A stretch of DNA of 64,000 bases from Aptenodytes patagonicus (taxonomy: Eukaryota; Chordata; Aves; Sphenisciformes; Spheniscidae): NCBI RefSeq assembly GCF_965638725.1, contig NC_134962.1, forward strand, positions 1,371,501 to 1,435,500. The letters are read 5' to 3'. Each line of letters opens with the position of its first letter. The stretch's first letter is position 1. Below are positions 59,301 to 64,000 of this stretch, in pieces. The notes below the pieces were generated by a model, which worked only from the letters and a program-made list of their open reading frames with translations, was not told where the DNA came from and did not search any database. Both the position numbers and the translations under genes were made by a program.

Positions 59301-61260
59301 TGTGTTCCTGGCTGCAGCTGGAGCGGCTTCCCTGGGGACCCAGGGATTTACGAGCCTCTTTCCCTTCCCTAATTCTTTTTGATGATTTTTTTTTTTCTTT
59401 GCCGCTCTCCCTCCAGCCCCCGTCTGGGGCAGGGAAGGTGGGGAGCCCTGCGCAGGCTCCAGGGCCTCGTTCCCGTCACCGGCTTTAAAAATAGCCCCGT
59501 GGTGTGGAGCCGGGGAAACGCTTGGCTGGCCGGGTCCCGCTCCTCCGCCCCGTGAGCCTCGGGACTGCCGGTATGGCAGGGCTGCCGGCACGGCAGGGCT
59601 GCCGGCACGCGCCTCTGCCGCCAGGAAGCAATGCTGGGGAGTTGCTGCAGAGCCAGTGGAGGGCTGTGCCGCACGATGGGATGTGGCTCACACCAAAACC
59701 CTGGGACTGGGGAAATTAGGGACACCTGGTGGGTTTGCCTTCCCCCCCCCCCCCCCCGGCAGCGATTGCAGGCCCGGGGTGCAGGGCTGAGCTGAGACGG
59801 GGGGCACACAGGATACCGGGGTGCCCAGGTGGGTCCTCCCTGCCTGGGCTGTGCCGGCCATCAATGCAGCACCACCCATCGCTGCCTGCCCCGAGCCCAG
59901 CTCTGCCGCCATGGGCTCTGCGGGCACCGGGAGGCTCCTGGGCACTGGGCTGCCTAGACCATCCCTCTGCGACAGCGGGGCACGGCTGTAGGCAGCTTCC
60001 AGCGGCAGTGGGGTGGCTGTGGGGTGCTGTAGCATCCCTCTCGGCTCCTGGCCCCCGGAGATCTCACCGGCCCTTCTGCACTGGTTATACAGAGAGAGAC
60101 AACACGTGTTCAAGGCAGGGAGCCGAGACAAGACCCCTGGGCGCTGCCAGGGTCTGAGGCCCCCGCGTATCCCGTAGCATTAGGCCGCTTGGCATCAAGC
60201 GCCGGCAGCCGGAGCGCTGGCCCCACGGCACCCCAAGCCCCTCTCAGTGCCAGGCCGTTTCCGATCAGAGGCGTTTCGGCTGCCAGCCTGGCCGCCCACA
60301 TAATCACATGTGCCCACTGACTCCGCATGTCTTTAACATGCAACAGCCACAGGGAAAGCTGTCTGGGCTCCAGCCCTGGCCCCCGAGACCCCCGGTCCTG
60401 CCAGGTCCTGTCCCTACCCCGGCACACACCGGTTCCAAAACCAACCTGCTTCCGGGACAGAGCCGAGTGTCAGCCCTGGCCCCGCTCCCCACGGCCGGGT
60501 GGCACTGCCTGGCACTGCCTGGCAAGGGGACACGAGCCGGTGTCCGATGGAGGGGTGCACGTACCTCGGCACAGCCCCGGCGCACGCTCTGCCCTGTGCC
60601 CTGGCACCAAGCAGCGACTCGGCTGGTGCCGCTGCTCGGAGGAAGGCCAGGGCACAGGGACGGTCAGTGCCTGCAGTGGCTCTGAGCATCCTTCCAGGAG
60701 GTTTTACTCCCCACACACTTAATGCGTTAAGCAGAGAAAGGAAATGTTGGAATATCAGCCTGTTCTGCACTATCCCCACTGTGCCCAGCTCTCCTGGGGT
60801 TTGCAAAGCTGGTCCCCATGCCAGCCAGCGTCCCCCTGTCCCCTGCCAGCCCCGAGGGCAGGGCTGGCATCGGGAAGGCAATGCCATGGGGCTGGGCATT
60901 GCCTTCTCCACGCACCTACCCTGAGCCAGCCCCGTGCCGTGCACCGGGAGGGGAATGCAGCCGGTGTCCAATGGGGCCTGAGGGACCGGGTCAGGAGGAT
61001 GCTGGTTCCCGGCTCCTTCCAGCCCTGGGCATAGATCAGCCCCATTTCACACCTCCTGCCCGTTCCACACAAGCAGCGCCGGCGGCTCTGGCGCTGGCAG
61101 GGGAGGCAGGGGCCGGCAGCCCTGCGTCCCCGAGCCGCCCCGTGGTACCTGAGCGGGATGAGCCGGCCGCGTGCACCATACCTTGCTTCTTCCATCGGTT
61201 CTGCGTGAGCATCTCCATGGAGCTGATGAATAACAGCAACATGAATATTATCCACAGCAT
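53325..61260 (-). CDS. RSPO4: RSPO4, R-spondin-4
   Basis: Five coding exons: 61260-61182, 57619-57431, 57103-56960, 56865-56680 and 53398-53325, all in phase 1, give 223 residues (human 234). Residues 1 to about 20 are a hydrophobic signal peptide (MLWIIFMLLLFISS). Furin-like repeat 1 starts at C35 and keeps R60 and Q65, matching the RSPO1 residues that bind ZNRF3/RNF43. Furin-like repeat 2 keeps F100 and F104 (CFSRDFC), matching the two phenylalanines that enter LGR receptors. A thrombospondin type 1 repeat spans about 139-198 (GPWSKWSACTHEGQTCG). Exon 5 encodes a short basic tail (KNKGKKRQKKPK) for heparan sulfate binding. The family amplifies Wnt signalling by removing ZNRF3/RNF43; human RSPO4 loss causes absent nails. 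Exon 5 was placed by its acceptor, its phase and its lysine-rich content. Confidence 0.95.
53399..56679 (-). other. RSPO4: RSPO4 intron 4 with possible intronic poly(A) signal
   Basis: This 3.3-kb intron separates the TSR exon from the tail exon. An AT-rich patch at 55795-55840 contains AATAAA on the minus strand (55823-55828), which could terminate a transcript lacking the basic tail. No additional exon was recognised. Confidence 0.35.
58005..58115. promoter_or_regulatory. RSPO4: Candidate enhancer in RSPO4 intron 1
   Basis: AT-rich block with GGATTAATTAG (homeodomain core), CTGTTAAGTGTC (NKX2-type core) and GACAAAGCGC. Two similar blocks lie in the same 3.6-kb intron at 59210-59310 and 60690-60780. 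Assigned from contrast with the surroundings and motif content only. Confidence 0.3.
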
Positions 61261-61520
61261 CTGGGCAGGAGTAATTTCGGGCAGGGAAGAAATCAAATCA
61301 TCCAAGCGGCTGGTGGGCTCGTCTCCTGCCAGAGCCAGCCGAGGGGCGGTGGGAGGGAGGAGAGTGGCTCTGGGCTCACACCATCCCACCCTGGCGCTGC
61401 CGCAGGCACGCAGCCGCACTTTAAGGTGGCATGAGCCGGCGAGCCCCGGGGAGGCAGGGGCTGTCAGGCCAGGGGAGTGCTCATGGTGGCGGGGAAGTGC
61501 TGGCTGCTCCGGGGAGCTCT

Positions 61521-61530
61521 GCCTTTATAG
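61521..61530 (-). promoter_or_regulatory. RSPO4: RSPO4 TATA box
   Basis: The minus strand reads CTATAAAGGC, a strong TATA box 263 bp upstream of the RSPO4 start codon. A start site near 61495 and a 5'UTR of about 235 nt are inferred. No splice acceptor is needed between it and the ATG. Confidence 0.7.
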
Positions 61531-61534
61531 CCGG

Positions 61535-64000
61535 TGCCAGCCCCCTCTCCTCACCCCCCCCCCCTTCAAAATAATAATAATAAAAAAAAAAATCCCTCAG
61601 CAGCAACAAAGCGACTTGCAAACAAATTGGCTGGAGTCCCCCCCGCCGGAGCGCTCCAGCCGCCACCTCGGCTGGGAACCGTCCCGCTGTCCCGCCGCGG
61701 TCCGACTGTCCTGCTGCCATCCCAGCGCTGGGGTCACAGCGAAGCCCCCTGCGATTTGGGGGGGGTGGAGCCAGGCGGGTGACGCTGCCTGCGCCAGCCC
61801 CCCCCCCCCCCCCGCCCCAGGCTCAGCCCCCCGCTCCCAGCCCCGGCAGCCCTGGCAGGGCCGGGGAGGCCAGCAGCAGCCCCCGGGCAGGGCTGAGCCC
61901 CCGGGCAGGCCGGCTGGCTGGGAGCCGTGGTGGGTCTCCGGCAGCTCCGGCGGCGGCTGTGGATCTGCCCTTGCTGTCCCCAGGATTGCAGCTGACTCTG
62001 ATTTTCCAAGCGCCTCGTAACTCACCTCCCTCCGAGCTGCGGGAGCTGCGCCGAGCCGAGCCAAGCTGAGCTGAGCCGAGCTGTGCTGCGCTGAGCTGAG
62101 CTGAGCCCAGCTGAGCTGTGCCGAGACCAGCCGTGCCATGCGAAGCTGAGCCGTGCTGAGCCAAGCTCAGTTGAGCTGAGCTGAGCTGCACTGAGCCATT
62201 CCCGGCTCCCACGCGGCCGCCCACGCTCCCTGCCCCATGCAGTGCTCCCCAAAACGCACCTCGGAGGTTCTCGCTGTGCCCGGAGCGGGGTGCGGGACAG
62301 GAGGGGGAAGGTGCTCGGCTGTGAAACCTCGCTTGCCAGGTACCTGCAGGTGAGCCACAGGTGCCAGCGCTGCGGGTCCCCGTCCTGGGAGCTCCATGTG
62401 CTCACCCCATCGTACTAGCACGTGCCGGCCCCGTGCCAGGAGCCATGCCCTGGAGCAGCCTGGTGACCTCCCCGACCAGGGCTCCAGGGCCACTGGCCAC
62501 CAGTGGCAGCCCCGACAACAGCGCACCCGCCCCTGGCATCCGCAAGTGCAAACCAGCACATTATGGCCCTCTCCTCCCCCACCCCAGAGAGGGCACAGAG
62601 GGGGCTTCTTGGGCACACAGGACCCCCCTGCTCCCTGAGCACCCCCGGGACAGATGCTGACCTGCCTGCCCGTCCCACACCCCAGCCAGCTGCGGGGCAC
62701 AGGGAAATAAAAGGGCCAAGAATTGGCTCCCATCTTTTGGGGGAAAACCCAGCATTTCTTGAGCTGTGCTCAGGTGGCTCTGCCAGCACGCTGCGTCCCC
62801 GCTTGCTCCACAGAGAGGTTTGGGTTGGGATCTTGGTGGACCTCGGTCTTGATGGCTTCCAATTGACCAAGGGAGAGGTTCTGCCTGCTTCACTCTTGCA
62901 GGGTGCACCTATTTTACTGGGATCTGCTCCTGCAGGCAAGGCTGAGGCCGGCCAGCGCGGGCTCATTCCCACCTTGGATGCTCTGGGTCTGCTTTACCTG
63001 GGAGGGACAAATGGGTTGGGGGACCGCTGAGCACCAGCAAACTCATTGCACTGGGGGGGGGGGTCCGCTTGCGGGGCTGCAGTGGATGTGTCCATCAGTG
63101 TCCTGGGGCATCCGACCGTGCCCAGGGAAAGCGCATCGGTGTTACTCTCCTCTCTGCCCCCATGAATTTCTCCCTCTGGCTCCCCCTTTCCCCGCCAGCC
63201 TCCCTGAACGTCTCTCCCCGCCGCTCCCATCCAGCACCACCACGTTTCATTCCCAAAGAGTTAATGATTCAGACAACGAAGGAAACGCTTCAGACCCCTT
63301 GGGCCTCGCCACAGGAAAGCAGGAGTAATAATGGTTGGGATCACTTTAGGTTTTTTTCTAATGCCAATACGAAATAAATTGAAAAATTACCCGTAAAATG
63401 CAAGTTTTCAGCATCTGGCTCAGCCTTACTTTCCATAAACAACCAAGCCCACAACATGGCGTCCCCATCGCGGATCTGCGTGGGCTGGGGGGCCCGTGTG
63501 GTGGCACCATCTCGGCACGGGAGCTGAGAAAAATACGGACATGGGAATGGCCAGTATCTCCGAAGCACCGGCTGCATCGGTGCTCGCAGGCGCTGCCAGT
63601 GATGGATGGCCACGGCCGCGAGTGCCCGGCTGGGCTTGCACCCTGGCAGGGCTCATGGCAGCTCCTCGCCCCGCAGAGGGGCCAGCCCAGCTCCCCAGGA
63701 ACTGATTGGGAATTTTCATTGTCCGGACCTGGAAGGAAAATGCTGTGCAAGGGCCAGGGAAGCGCCTCATCCCGGTCATGGTCTCCGGCTGCTGGCGCGA
63801 GTGAGCGCATGTCGGAGCGAGCCCTGCCAGGGTGAGCGCCCTTGCAGGAGGAGCGCACTAATTAGGTGGCTTTCATTAGCACTGGGTCCTCGGGGATGGC
63901 ACGTGGCAATTTGCTCAGCTCATCGCTGGGCTGTGCAATAGCGCAGAGGCTTTGCCAAGGCCAGCAGAGCTGCCAGTCCCGGGTCGCTGCCGGTGGGTGC
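61535..64000. other. RSPO4 upstream region to window end, no gene seen
   Basis: No exon was recognised; the next gene expected from human (PSMF1) is not visible. The region has a GAGCY pentamer repeat (62050-62195), a C homopolymer near 61800 and AT-rich blocks at 63240-63470 and 63850-63890 with homeodomain-type cores (CTAATTAGG, CATTAGC), candidates for RSPO4 enhancers. Confidence 0.45.
62050..62195. repeat. GAGCT/GAGCC pentamer repeat
   Basis: About 28 tandem five-base units (GAGCT, GAGCC, AAGCT, GTGCT) run on the plus strand. The unit resembles the core pentamer of mammalian immunoglobulin switch regions, but nothing nearby suggests an immune locus. Confidence 0.85.

Noticed and set aside
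61535-64000. PSMF1 or another downstream human neighbour
   Set aside because: No peptide matching a PSMF1 exon was seen on either strand in the remaining 2.5 kb; it probably lies beyond the window.
1-64000. tRNA genes, CRISPR arrays, operons or bacterial features
   Set aside because: No A/B-box pair, clover-leaf candidate, evenly spaced short repeats with unique spacers, or ribosome binding sites were found. The genes are intron-containing vertebrate genes.

Overview
The window is vertebrate nuclear DNA, most probably from a neoavian bird. It is very GC-rich, has long G/C homopolymers and many GC-rich minisatellites, and carries compact genes, as avian microchromosomes do. Seven protein-coding genes can be read and spliced by eye, all single-copy vertebrate genes: TCF15, SRXN1, SCRT2, SLC52A3, FAM110A, ANGPT4 and RSPO4. 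From established knowledge, this is the gene order of human 20p13, here packed into about 58 kb. The only clear mobile element is a solo LTR of a family I recall as common in neoavian genomes. No prokaryotic, phage, CRISPR or tRNA features were seen.

Layout. 1-3284 is intergenic and carries minisatellites. TCF15 (minus, 3660-6149) has two exons, a TATA box at 6321-6330 and a poly(A) signal at 3301. A 6-kb spacer follows, with a TG-rich tract, a CCCAT satellite and a perfect 23-bp hairpin. SRXN1 (minus, 13494-13996) has two exons; its inferred 3'UTR ends near 12460 and contains a 51-bp minisatellite. SCRT2 (minus, 17791-20962) has two exons and a long 3'UTR. SLC52A3 (minus, 24977-26741) has three coding exons and an untranslated 5' exon. 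A gene-poor stretch holds the solo LTR (29414-29996). FAM110A (plus, 35778-36794) has one coding exon, a CCAAT/TATA-like promoter and a clear poly(A) site. ANGPT4 (minus, 41788-50207) has nine exons. RSPO4 (minus, 53325-61260) has five exons, a TATA box near 61525 and two poly(A) signals near 52.4 and 52.1 kb. Upstream of RSPO4 lie a GAGCY repeat and AT-rich blocks that look like regulatory elements.

The genes do not form one pathway. TCF15 (paraxis) and SCRT2 are developmental transcription factors, SRXN1 repairs over-oxidised peroxiredoxins, SLC52A3 imports riboflavin, FAM110A is a spindle and centrosome protein, ANGPT4 is a TIE2-family ligand, and RSPO4 is a secreted Wnt enhancer. All exon joins kept phase when checked by hand. 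The predicted lengths (183, 113, 276, 454, 338, 502 and 223 residues) are close to those of the vertebrate families.

The most unusual signal is a fold-back of about 60 bp per arm with a 4-nt loop. It begins only a few nucleotides after the RSPO4 stop codon, so the mRNA would carry a very stable hairpin there. A second fold-back with the same inner geometry (23 perfect base pairs, 4-nt loop) lies between TCF15 and SRXN1.
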